Positions 24,490 through 31,994 of a stretch of DNA of 55,743 nucleotides are shown piece by piece. A model generated the notes under the pieces. That model saw only the letters and a program-made list of their open reading frames with translations, did not search any database and was not told the origin of the DNA. Every line of letters begins with the position of its first letter. Within the stretch, counting starts at the first letter, position 1. Both the position numbers and the translations under genes were made by a program. The stretch is from an uncultured Clostridia bacterium (GTDB taxonomy: Bacteria > Bacillota > Clostridia > Christensenellales > Borkfalkiaceae), in the NCBI GenBank assembly GCA_947624225.1, contig CANQJF010000008.1, positions 1-55,743 of the forward strand, given 5' to 3'.

Positions 24490-27060
24490 TCAATTTGCCA
24501 TCCGTTTTCGCAAGAGGGGACGGCCGCGTTGCCGCGCAAGCGCGACCCCCTTGTACAGTTCGCCGAGGGGCACCACCGAGAGCGAGAGCGCAAACGTCGT
24601 CAGCCATTCGAGGGGCGTGAGCGCCGCCAGGTCAAAGAGCACACGGAGGGGCGTGACGACGAGCAGGACCGTCAAAAAGAGCCCTATCGCCGCCGTCACA
24701 AGCAGCGTCTTGTTGGAAAAGAAGTCCCTCATCTTGGACATGGTGGCCTCGTTTCTCACGTTAAAGGCATAGAACAGCTCCAATAGAGACAGCGTGACGA
24801 AAGCCATCGTGCGAGCGACATCCTCCCCGCGGAGACGGAGCGCGCCGAGAAAGACGCCGACGACGATTGCCGTCTGCACGACGCCGAAGAAAGCGATCCG
24901 AAAGAGCGCCTCCTTGGAGTAGATCTCGCGGTCGTGGGTGGGCGGGCGAAGCATCACGCCATCCGTCCGTTCCACGCCGAGGGCGAGCACGGGCAGGGAG
25001 TCGGTGATGAGGTTGACGAACAGGAGCTGGGTGGAGGTCAAAAAATCATACTGCCACAGGAAAAGGGAGACGATGAGCACGCACAGCACTTCGGCAAGAT
25101 TGGTGGCGAGGAAGAAAGAGATCGTCTTTTTGACGTTGAAAAAGACATTTCTGCCCTCCTCCACCGCCCGTACCATCGTAGAAAAGTCGTCGTCGGCGAG
25201 CACGATGTCCGCCGCATTCTTGGTCACGTCCGTTCCGGACCCCATCGCGACGCCGATGTCGGCCGCTTTGAGCGCGGGAGCGTCGTTCACGCCGTCCCCC
25301 GTCATCGCGACGACCTCTCCCCTCGCCTTGAACGCGCGCACGATCTCCGACTTGTGTTTGGGGGAGACACGCGCAAAGACGGAGTAACCGCCCGCCCGCT
25401 CCGCAAACGCGGCGGCCGGCATGCCGTCGATCTCGTCGCCCGTCACGACTTCGCTTCGCTCCCTCGCGATCCCGAGGCGGGAGGCAATCGCAAAGGCCGT
25501 CTCGGGGCTGTCGCCCGTGATCATGACCGTCTTGACGCCCGCCCCACGGCATGCCGCAACAGCATTTTCCACGCCATCCTTGGGAGGATCGAGCATAGCC
25601 GCAAGCCCGAGGTAGACGAGGTCCTCCTCCCCCTCGCCCTCCTTGTAGGCAAACGCAAGCACGCGCATGGCACGGCGGGCCAACTCGTCGGCTTCCCGCA
25701 CGATCTTTCGCCTGTCCGCTTGCGTCAGAGGGCGCTCCCCCGAAACCGTTCGCAGCGCCACGCATTTTTTCAGGATGACCTCCGTCGCACCCTTGGCATA
25801 GACGAGCCGTTTCCCGCCCGAGGAGACGGCAACGCTCATCATCTTTCGCTCGGATGTGAATGGTATCCCCCCGACATGGGTGGGGGTAAACACCTCACCC
25901 TGTCTGTCGGCATACTCCAATAGCGCAACTTCCGTGGGATCGCCGATGTACTTTCCCGTACCCGTCTTGACCGAATGACAGACGCGGATGCACCGCAAAA
26001 ACTGTGTGCGGTCCTCAAAGCGGACCTCCTCCACCGTCATGCGGTTCTTGGTGAGCGTGCCCGTTTTATCCGAACAAATGACGCTGCAACTGCCGAGCGA
26101 CTCCACGGCGGAGAGCTTGCGCATCACGGCACGGCTCTTGGCCATGCGCTGGACCCCCATCGCAAGGATGACCGTGACGACGGCCCCCATCCCCTCCGGA
26201 ATGGCCGCGACCGCAACGGCGACGGCGCTCATGATGTTGTCCAACAGGCTCGCCCTGCCCACGAGCAGTCCCCCGACAAAGAGCACGGCGGCGACGATGA
26301 GCACGGAGACGGTGATGATCTTCCCGAGGCGGGAGATCGTCTTGTCCAGCGGCGAGGGCTCCTCGTGGTTTTCTTTCAAGAGCGTGGCGATCCGCCCCAT
26401 TTCCGTCTGCATGCCCACTGCCGTCACCGCACACCGGGCGCTCCCCTTTACACAGTAGGTGGAGGAAAAGACGGTATTCCGTCTCTCCGCGAGCGCCGCT
26501 TTCTCCACAGTGCAGTCATATTTGCGCACGGGGACCGACTCACCCGTCAGTGCCGATTCATCACAGCGAAAGTCCTCCGAGGAGAGAATGCGCGCATCCG
26601 CGGGGACGCGGTCGCCCTCGCTGAGCTCGATCAGGTCGCCGACGACCAACTCCTCCGCATCGATCACCGTGATCTTCCCGTCACGCACCGCCTTGGCCTC
26701 GTTTGCGGACAGCTTTTTGAGCTTTTCGAGGGCGGAATCGGCGCGGTATTCCTGCAAAAAGCCCACGACGGCATTGAGGACGATGATGAGGAGCAGGATG
26801 CCCGTATCCACAAGCTCGGCGGTGTCGCGCGTCAAGAAAGCCAGCACGCCCGACAGCACCGCCGCGACGATGAGAATGAGCGTCATGAGGTCCTTGAATT
26901 GCGCAAAAAACAGGCGGAGCTTGCTGCGCTTTTTCCCGACACGGATGACATTTCTCCCCTCTCGTTCCAGCCGCACGGCCGCCTCAACCGAGGTGAGCCC
27001 GACGCTCGTACTATGTATTTCTTTCAGCACTTCCTCCACGGACAGGCGGTATTGTTCCAT
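24490..27060 (-). CDS. P-type (P2, Ca2+-type) cation-transporting ATPase
   Basis: 856 residues, a normal length for bacterial P2 pumps. It has the N-terminal cation-ATPase domain, actuator motif (ALTGESVPV), phosphorylation site DKTGTLT at about residue 330, hinge TGDGVNDAPALKAADIGVAMG, and membrane helices around them. M4 reads AAIPEGMGAVVT (PEGL-like) and M6 NLITDSLPVLALG, the pattern of calcium/manganese-exporting SERCA-like pumps. The ATP-driven substrate is probably Ca2+, which is not certain. The start codon has no clear Shine-Dalgarno. It is transcribed alone, between two terminators, in the place after rplL where rpoB often stands. Confidence 0.88.
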   Translation of the reverse strand: MEQYRLSVEEVLKEIHSTSVGLTSVEAAVRLEREGRNVIRVGKKRSKLRLFFAQFKDLMTLILIVAAVLSGVLAFLTRDTAELVDTGILLLIIVLNAVVGFLQEYRADSALEKLKKLSANEAKAVRDGKITVIDAEELVVGDLIELSEGDRVPADARILSSEDFRCDESALTGESVPVRKYDCTVEKAALAERRNTVFSSTYCVKGSARCAVTAVGMQTEMGRIATLLKENHEEPSPLDKTISRLGKIITVSVLIVAAVLFVGGLLVGRASLLDNIMSAVAVAVAAIPEGMGAVVTVILAMGVQRMAKSRAVMRKLSAVESLGSCSVICSDKTGTLTKNRMTVEEVRFEDRTQFLRCIRVCHSVKTGTGKYIGDPTEVALLEYADRQGEVFTPTHVGGIPFTSERKMMSVAVSSGGKRLVYAKGATEVILKKCVALRTVSGERPLTQADRRKIVREADELARRAMRVLAFAYKEGEGEEDLVYLGLAAMLDPPKDGVENAVAACRGAGVKTVMITGDSPETAFAIASRLGIARERSEVVTGDEIDGMPAAAFAERAGGYSVFARVSPKHKSEIVRAFKARGEVVAMTGDGVNDAPALKAADIGVAMGSGTDVTKNAADIVLADDDFSTMVRAVEEGRNVFFNVKKTISFFLATNLAEVLCVLIVSLFLWQYDFLTSTQLLFVNLITDSLPVLALGVERTDGVMLRPPTHDREIYSKEALFRIAFFGVVQTAIVVGVFLGALRLRGEDVARTMAFVTLSLLELFYAFNVRNEATMSKMRDFFSNKTLLVTAAIGLFLTVLLVVTPLRVLFDLAALTPLEWLTTFALSLSVVPLGELYKGVALARQRGRPLLRKRMAN

Positions 27061-27213
27061 ACGGATTATGCTATGTCCGCGCGGCCTAAATTATGCAAAA
27101 AACAGGCGCGCCGCCTCTCTCTCCTCGCAAAGCAAAAACGGACAATGACGTCATCTGTGCCTACCATGTCCGAGGATGGGCCCTTCGATTCGCTATCGTA
27201 AAGATAAAATGCA

Positions 27214-27242
27214 CAAAAAAAGACCGCACCAACGGTGCGGCC
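27214..27242 (-). terminator. terminator of the rplJ-rplL operon
   Basis: On the minus strand GGCCGCACC-GTT-GGTGCGGTC, then TTTTTTT (27214-27221). No rpoB follows. The stretch 27061-27213 holds no gene; one copy of the CATGTCCG motif lies at 27165. Confidence 0.8.
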
Positions 27243-27257
27243 TTTGCATGAAAGAAC

Positions 27258-27629
27258 TTATTTGAGCTCTGCGGTAGCGCCTGCTTCTTTGAGCTTTGCA
27301 AGAGCGGCTTCGGCATCTGCCTTCGGCACCTGCTCCTTGATGACGCCGAGCGCCTCGACTGCTTTCTTCGCATCCGCAAGGCCGAGACCCGTGAGTTCGC
27401 GGACCACCTTGATGACGCCGATCTTGTTGGCGCCGAAATCTTTGAGGACGATATCGAACTCCGTCTTTTCCTCTTCCTGGGGAGCAGCCTCCGCTGCCGC
27501 TGCACCGCCGCCGACAGCCACCGCTGCCGCTGCGGAAACACCGAATTCCTCTTCGAGAGCCTTCACAAAGTCATTGAGCTCAACAACGGTCATAGCCTTG
27601 ACTTCTTCGATAAATTTCTGAACATCCAT
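27258..27629 (-). CDS. rplL: ribosomal protein L7/L12
   Basis: 123 residues of the ribosomal stalk protein. It has the helical dimerisation N-terminus ([20 protein letters not shown]), an Ala-rich hinge ([19 protein letters not shown]), and the globular factor-binding C-terminal domain ([20 protein letters not shown], then [12 protein letters not shown]). AGGTAATTC-type Shine-Dalgarno before the ATG. It lies 21 bases after rplJ in the same operon, under the L10 leader. Confidence 0.97.
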   Translation of the reverse strand: MDVQKFIEEVKAMTVVELNDFVKALEEEFGVSAAAAVAVGGGAAAAEAAPQEEEKTEFDIVLKDFGANKIGVIKVVRELTGLGLADAKKAVEALGVIKEQVPKADAEAALAKLKEAGATAELK

Positions 27630-27650
27630 TTTGAATTACCTCCGAATAAA

Positions 27651-28148
27651 TTAAGATTTTTGGTCTGCGATTGCCTTCAAAACAAACGCAAGATTTGCGA
27701 TGGGCGACTGTAAGCAGCCGAGCATCTTTGCGATGAGCACCTCTCTCGAAGGGATCGCCGCGAGCTTCTTGACTCCATCTGCATCCACATAGGCGCCGCT
27801 GACATAGGCGCTCTTCGGGACGATCTTGTCCGCCAATACGGGCGTTTCTTTCACCGCCTTGGCGAGCAACGAGCATCCCGTCGTCTCGTCGGGGCAGAAC
27901 ACGAACGCCGTCGCACCGTTGAGGTCGTGGTCGAAATCGGTGATGCCCAACTCGTCGAATGCCTTGCGAACAAGCGTGTTCTTATACACTTTGTATTCGC
28001 AATTCGCATTTCGGAAGCTGTTGCGAAGATCGGTGACTTCCTTGACGGTGAGCCGCTCGTAATGCACGAGAACGACAGATTTTGCGCTGCCGATCTTTTC
28101 TTTGATCTCTTCAACGACAACCTTTTTTGCCTCTAAATTTGCCGACAT
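27651..28148 (-). CDS. rplJ: ribosomal protein L10
   Basis: 165 residues, the stalk base that binds L7/L12 dimers and 23S rRNA. Typical N-terminus (EAKKVVVEEIKEKIGSAKSV, then VVLVHYERLTVKEVTDLRN) and the VLANKIVPKSAYVSGAYV-like central region. AAGGAGGT lies just before the ATG. The gene follows an attenuator-type hairpin and a leader that L10(L12)4 is known to bind in other bacteria, so autogenous control is expected. Confidence 0.96.
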   Translation of the reverse strand: MSANLEAKKVVVEEIKEKIGSAKSVVLVHYERLTVKEVTDLRNSFRNANCEYKVYKNTLVRKAFDELGITDFDHDLNGATAFVFCPDETTGCSLLAKAVKETPVLADKIVPKSAYVSGAYVDADGVKKLAAIPSREVLIAKMLGCLQSPIANLAFVLKAIADQKS

Positions 28149-28184
28149 ACATACCTCCTTGTAGGCCTCTCGGCCCGATTTGAG

Positions 28185-28215
28185 AAAAAAGCTCCGTACG
28201 CAGACAGTACGGAGC
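28185..28215 (-). terminator. attenuator hairpin in the rplJ leader
   Basis: On the minus strand GCTCCGTAC-TGTCTGC-GTACGGAGC followed by TTTTTT. It lies between promoter and gene, 36 bases before rplJ, as expected for an L10-controlled attenuator. Confidence 0.75.
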
Positions 28216-28300
28216 GGTTCTTAACATACATTAAGAAGTCCGACCTCGACGGGATATTGAGCCGTGCGGCACCCGTTGTCTGCGGTCTTGATTCTACAAC
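28216..28300 (-). ncRNA. ribosomal L10 leader (cis-regulatory)
   Basis: About 85 bases of transcribed leader between the promoter and the attenuator hairpin. It contains GACCGCAGACAACGGG followed by GTGCCG, similar to the L10-binding bulge region of the Firmicutes L10 leader (Rfam RF00557 type). The match is from memory of that family. Confidence 0.6.
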
Positions 28301-28304
28301 AAAG

Positions 28305-28333
28305 ATTTTACCACGCCGCGCCGTCGCTGTCAA
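28305..28333 (-). promoter_or_regulatory. promoter of rplJ-rplL
   Basis: Perfect TTGACA (28328-28333), a 17-base spacer and TAAAAT (28305-28310) on the minus strand, 157 bases before rplJ. Confidence 0.85.
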
Positions 28334-28357
28334 GCGATTTTGCGCGGTTTCGGGAAA

Positions 28358-29047
28358 TCAGCCTCTCGTATAGGCGACTTTCACGCCGGGGCCCATCGTC
28401 GAGGTCAGCGTGACGCTCTTGATGTATTGGCCCTTGGCTGCCGCCGGCTTAGCCTTGACGATAGCTTCCATGAGCGCGTTGAAGTTTTCGAGCAGCTTTT
28501 CTTGCCCGAAGCTCTTCTTGCCGATGGGGCAGTGAATGATGGCCGTCTTATCGAGACGGTACTCGACTTTACCGGCTTTCACTTCTTTCACGGCTTTCGC
28601 GACATCCATGGTGACCGTGCCCGACTTGGGGTTGGGCATGAGGCCCTTAGGCCCGAGGATACGGCCGATACGGCCGACAACGCCCATCATGTCGGGGGTG
28701 GTGATCATCACGTCGAATCCAAACCAATTCTCTGTCTGGATCTTCTGGATCATCTCTTCGGCGCCGACGAAATCCGCACCGGCGGCCTGTGCCGCATCTG
28801 CTCTCTCGCCCTTGGCGACGACGAGCACGGTTTTCGTCTTACCTGTTCCGTTGGGAAGGACCAACACGCCGCGGACCTGCTGGTCTGCCTGACGAGGGTC
28901 GATGCCGAGACGGACGTGGAGCTCCACGGTCTCATCAAACTTTGCCTTGGCATTGTTGATGACGTAACCCATCGCCTCAGCCGCGTCATAGCTCTTAGAC
29001 CTGTCGTAGGATTTGAGGCTGTCTAAATATTTTTTACCGTATTTCAT
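28358..29047 (-). CDS. rplA: ribosomal protein L1
   Basis: 229 residues, the mobile L1-stalk protein that contacts exit-site tRNA. Recognised from [20 protein letters not shown] at the start, then [15 protein letters not shown], the family signature around [20 protein letters not shown], and [14 protein letters not shown] at the end. GGAGGAAG lies before the ATG. It follows rplK by 12 bases in a two-gene operon and is followed by the rplJ promoter. Confidence 0.97.
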   Translation of the reverse strand: MKYGKKYLDSLKSYDRSKSYDAAEAMGYVINNAKAKFDETVELHVRLGIDPRQADQQVRGVLVLPNGTGKTKTVLVVAKGERADAAQAAGADFVGAEEMIQKIQTENWFGFDVMITTPDMMGVVGRIGRILGPKGLMPNPKSGTVTMDVAKAVKEVKAGKVEYRLDKTAIIHCPIGKKSFGQEKLLENFNALMEAIVKAKPAAAKGQYIKSVTLTSTMGPGVKVAYTRG

Positions 29048-29059
29048 CTGACTTCCTCC

Positions 29060-29485
29060 TTATTCCTCGACGGTGATGCCCATGCTCCGGGCAGTCCCCT
29101 TGATCATGCTCATCGCGCTTTCAAGCGTTGTGCAGTTGAGATCGGGCAGCTTGGTCTTGGCGATCTCTTCCACCTGGGCTTTCGTGAGCTTGCCCACTTT
29201 CACCTTGTTGGGGGTGGCAGAAGCGGTCTCCAACCCGAGCGCTTTCTTGATGAGGACGGGTGCGGGGGGCGTTTTGAGAACGAACGTGAAAGAACGGTCT
29301 GCATAGATCGTCATGACGACGGGAATGATCAGGCCTTCTTGCGAAGCTGTTCTTGCGTTGAACTCCTTGGTGAAGCCGGGGATGTTCACACCGTGCGGGC
29401 CGAGCGTCGAACCGACGGGGGGACCGGGGGTGGCTTTTCCGGCAGGGAGTTGCAGCTTGACAATTGCTGTTACTTTCTTTGCCAT
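29060..29485 (-). CDS. rplK: ribosomal protein L11
   Basis: 141 residues, the full family length. It binds the GTPase-centre rRNA. Typical sequences are [20 protein letters not shown] near the start, then [11 protein letters not shown], and the C-terminal RNA-binding domain ending [27 protein letters not shown] precedes the ATG. It is separated from nusG by 569 bases of repeat DNA, although the two genes are normally close, so an insertion has probably split the cluster and rplK needs its own promoter. Confidence 0.97.
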   Translation of the reverse strand: MAKKVTAIVKLQLPAGKATPGPPVGSTLGPHGVNIPGFTKEFNARTASQEGLIIPVVMTIYADRSFTFVLKTPPAPVLIKKALGLETASATPNKVKVGKLTKAQVEEIAKTKLPDLNCTTLESAMSMIKGTARSMGITVEE

Positions 29486-29603
29486 AAAAAACTCCTTTGT
29501 GGTGATGTTGGCGGCGCGTTGGGTTTTTGCCGCCTCCCACTATCGAAAACGCAAATGCGGTTTCTTCTTCTATTTGTAATTCTAAGGTTGACGCGAGCGC
29601 CCG

Positions 29604-29823
29604 CTGTCATGTCGAAGATGCAAAGCGGCGCACGAGCCAAAGGCGAAGTAGTGACGTCGAGACATCTCTACCTTATTTTTTATTCGTTCTGCCTTTCCTT
29701 GGTCGTAATAAGATTTCTCGCGGATGAGCGATTCGTTGAAAACCACACTTTATCGGCTACTTCGCCCATAGGGGCTCGTGTCGCCCTTAGTCTACAATAG
29801 AAGCCTCGGGCGGACGAAATGAC
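29604..29823. mobile_element. MITE-like element, copy 1
   Basis: Non-coding copy of the family described at 31272-31408. It shares GAGA-ATCTCTACCTTATT, TTCGTTCTGCCT and TAAGATTTCTCGCGGATGAG, and then a 66-base module ending CCTCGGGCGGACGAAATGACA (21 bases shortened here to the shared core GGGCGGAC and AAATGACA). It begins CTGTCATGTCG and ends with the inverted AAATGACA. It lies between nusG and rplK. Confidence 0.65.
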
Positions 29824-29837
29824 AAAGGGGACAGCGA

Positions 29838-30030
29838 GGGCTCTCTCGGCTTCCCCTCAGGGGAAGCTCCCGCGAAGCGGGTGATGAGGCCACCTCATTC
29901 GTCACGGCTTCGCCGTGCCACCTTCCCCAAAGGGGAAGGCAAGCCACCCCACCCCCTTGGGGGGCAAGCGGACTTCGTTTGAGGGGATACACTCTCTCGG
30001 CTCCGCCTCGGTCGGTATGACAGTGGAAGC
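29838..30030. repeat. palindrome-rich intergenic repeat
   Basis: Contains CTTCCCCTCAGGGGAAG, CCCGCGAAGCGGG, CACGGCTTCGCCGTG and CCTTCCCCAAAGGGGAAGG, then ACTTCGTTTGAGGGGAT. The same order occurs at 36498-36682, with about 85% identity over the left part. No gene is present. Confidence 0.65.
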
Positions 30031-30054
30031 TCGAGGGGACAGCGAGCGCGATTG

Positions 30055-30627
30055 TCACTCGTCGTCGTCTTTGGGGATCTCCACTGCGTCGGCGGAGATC
30101 TTGGTCATCTGAATATATTCCACTTCGACGTCTTGCTCGCGGCCAAACATCGTGATGGTGACCTTGGCGCGCTGCGTCTCGTTGTTGCACTCCTTGATGG
30201 TGCCGATAAAGCCTTCGAGGGGGCCGTTGTCGATGGAGACGCGGTCGCCCGCCATAAAGTCGGCATCGACGACAAAATCTTCAAGGCGCATCTTGCGGAT
30301 CTCGTCCTCTTTCATGGGGATAGGGCGGCCCTGCGGCCCGACGAAACCGGTGACGCCGCGGGTGTTCGTGACAAGATACCAAAGCTGGTTGGAATAGATC
30401 ATCTTGATAAAGACATAGCAAGGCAGAAGTTTGCGCTCGACAACCTTCTTTTTGCCGTTTGCCTTTTCCTCGATGGTCTGCTCCATAGGGATCTTGACAT
30501 CGAAAATTTGATCGCCCAGGTTGTTGTTTTCGATGAGCCGAAAGAGGCTCTCTCTGACAAGCAACTCATAGCCCGAGTAGGTGTGCAGAATATACCACTT
30601 GGGTTCGGTATCGTTGTTCGGCGTCAT
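30055..30627 (-). CDS. nusG: transcription termination/antitermination protein NusG
   Basis: 190 residues. The NGN domain begins at KWYILHTYSGYE and includes LLPCYVFIKM and NTRGVTGFVG. A KOW domain follows with DADFMAGDRVSIDNGPLEGF. NusG binds RNA polymerase, suppresses pausing and links it to Rho or ribosomes. It follows secE by three bases. The C-terminal tail is acidic (PKDDDE). The stop is followed by repeat elements. Confidence 0.96.
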   Translation of the reverse strand: MTPNNDTEPKWYILHTYSGYELLVRESLFRLIENNNLGDQIFDVKIPMEQTIEEKANGKKKVVERKLLPCYVFIKMIYSNQLWYLVTNTRGVTGFVGPQGRPIPMKEDEIRKMRLEDFVVDADFMAGDRVSIDNGPLEGFIGTIKECNNETQRAKVTITMFGREQDVEVEYIQMTKISADAVEIPKDDDE

Positions 30628-30630
30628 TGC

Positions 30631-30900
30631 TTAACCCCCCAACCCGGTGAGGAATTCGAGGAAATAGGTAAACCCGATATTGATGGCAGTGATGACGATG
30701 AGGAAAACGACCACGATGGCGATGACGACGCCTGTCGCTTTGAGCGCCTGAGGGATCGTGGGCCACGTGACGCGTTTGAGTTCGGAAAAGGTTTCCCGGA
30801 GGCGCCTGCCCATGCGGACAAAGATATTGGGTTTTTTATCCTTGTCTTTCTTCTTTACGTCTTTGCCCTTTTTTTCGAGCTCCTGATCTTTCTTTGCCAT
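30631..30900 (-). CDS. secE: protein translocase subunit SecE
   Basis: 89 residues: a charged, lysine-rich N-terminal extension (about 1-27), the amphipathic helix RRLRETFSELKRVTWPT (family signature ELKRVTWP), and one transmembrane helix (VVIAIVVVFLIVITAINIGF). It clamps SecY in the membrane. Between rpmG and nusG, the usual order. The single-helix form is normal for Gram-positive bacteria. Confidence 0.95.
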   Translation of the reverse strand: MAKKDQELEKKGKDVKKKDKDKKPNIFVRMGRRLRETFSELKRVTWPTIPQALKATGVVIAIVVVFLIVITAINIGFTYFLEFLTGLGG

Positions 30901-30917
30901 GATGATTCTCCGTAGTG

Positions 30918-31082
30918 TTACTTGGATTCCTTATGGACAGTGTGCTTTTTGCAGACGGGACAATACTTCTTGAGTTCGAGACGATCGGGATCGTTGCGCT
31001 TATTTTTGAAGCTGTCGTAATTTCTGTTTTTGCATTCGGTGCATTCGAAGGTGACCTTCATGCGGGTGGATTTAACGGCCAT
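30918..31082 (-). CDS. rpmG: ribosomal protein L33
   Basis: 54 residues from the ATG at 31080-31082 ([20 protein letters not shown]). The frame stays open 20 codons further upstream but that part has no ribosome-binding site. It keeps two cysteine pairs, CTEC and CPVC, so it is the zinc-binding form. First gene of the rpmG-secE-nusG operon, 17 bases before secE, with a strong promoter upstream. Confidence 0.95.
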   Translation of the reverse strand: MAVKSTRMKVTFECTECKNRNYDSFKNKRNDPDRLELKKYCPVCKKHTVHKESK

Positions 31083-31132
31083 TGCGTAAAAACTCCATAC
31101 GAAAAAAATTACACCCCAAGGTGCATATATAA

Positions 31133-31161
31133 AGTTTAGCACAGAGCGGCGGGGATGTCAA
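31133..31161 (-). promoter_or_regulatory. promoter of rpmG-secE-nusG
   Basis: On the minus strand TTGACA (31156-31161), a 17-base spacer and TAAACT (31133-31138). Confidence 0.75.
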
Positions 31162-31199
31162 TCGATTTTGCGGGGATATTTCATATTTTTTCGCCATTT

Positions 31200-31270
31200 G
31201 TGGAGACAAGTGTGGGGAGGGGGGGAAGCCCTACCCCTTTGGGGGGAGGGTGGCGACGCTGGCGCTCTTT
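31200..31270. repeat. short intergenic repeat (GGGGAAGCCCTACCCC type)
   Basis: CAAGCCCTACCCCTTTGGGG-type sequence, repeated at about 31675-31705, with a GGAGGGTGGC tail. No gene between 31162 and 31994; the stretch is filled with repeats. Confidence 0.5.
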
Positions 31271-31271
31271 A

Positions 31272-31408
31272 TGTCATTTCGAGCGGAGCGTTAGCGAAGT
31301 CGAGAAATCTCTACCTTATGATTCGTTCTGCCTATGCTTGGTCGTAGTAAGATTTCTCGCGGATGTGCAGTTCGTTGAAAGCCATGCCCCGTCGGCTCGA
31401 AATGACAG
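31272..31408. mobile_element. MITE-like element, copy 2 (most complete)
   Basis: 137 bases with inverted ends TGTCATTTCGAGC and GCTCGAAATGACA. The interior has AGAAATCTCTACCTTATGAT on one side and AAGATTTCTCGCGGATG on the other, so it can fold as a long hairpin. It has no coding capacity. It is about 35 bases from copy 3. Confidence 0.75.
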
Positions 31409-31444
31409 ACAGCGGACAGGTTTAACAAGCAAAGCGCTCCAATT

Positions 31445-31655
31445 GTCATTTCGAGCGGAGCGTCAGCGAAGTCGAGAAATCTCTACCTTATGATTCGCTC
31501 TGCCTATGCTTGGTCGTAATAAGATTTCTCGCGGATGAGCCATTCGTTGAAAGTCAAACATGTTCGGCTCGAAATGACAGTTGGCTACTTCGCCCATAGG
31601 GGCTCGTGTCGCCCTTAGTCTACAATAGAAGCCTCGGGCGGACAAATGACAGGAG
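31445..31655. mobile_element. MITE-like element, copy 3 with extra 66-base module
   Basis: Near-identical to copy 2 over 31445-31582, including both inverted ends. It is followed by the module GGCTACTTCGCCCATAGGGG... to GGGCGGACAAATGACA that also follows copy 1 at 29756-29823. Confidence 0.75.
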
Positions 31656-31659
31656 GTCG

Positions 31660-31890
31660 GTATGACAGCGGAGGGGCAAGCCCTACCCCTTTGGGGGGGA
31701 GGGTGGCACGGCGAAGCCGTGGCGGATGGGGGGGGGAACACTGCATCCCTCATCCCCCCCACCACCGCCCTCTGGGCAGAGCCTCCCCCCGTTGGGGGTA
31801 GGCCTTTTAAGACCATGCCCGTTCGCCACCCCACCCCCCTACCCCCCTCCCATGGAGGGGGCTCCTACCCCATGGAGGGGACAAGGGGAG
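31660..31890. repeat. GC-rich palindromic repeat region
   Basis: Runs of CCCC/GGGG palindromes such as CCCCTTTGGGGGG, CACGGCGAAGCCGTG and CTCCATGGAGGGG-like blocks. Related in style to the repeats at 29838, 36498 and 46185. No gene. Confidence 0.5.
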
Positions 31891-31895
31891 AGGGC

Positions 31896-31928
31896 AAAAA
31901 AAGAACTCCCGAGGGAGTTCTTTTTTTT
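31896..31928. terminator. terminator of the large lipoprotein gene
   Basis: AAAAAAAGAACTCCC (31896-31910) pairs with GGGAGTTCTTTTTTTT, giving T-runs in both directions. Confidence 0.8.
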
Positions 31929-31994
31929 CGAACTGTTTTGCCCGATTGCGGGCTTTCGGTGACGACAAAGCGTCACGCAAATGTTAGCCGTGGA

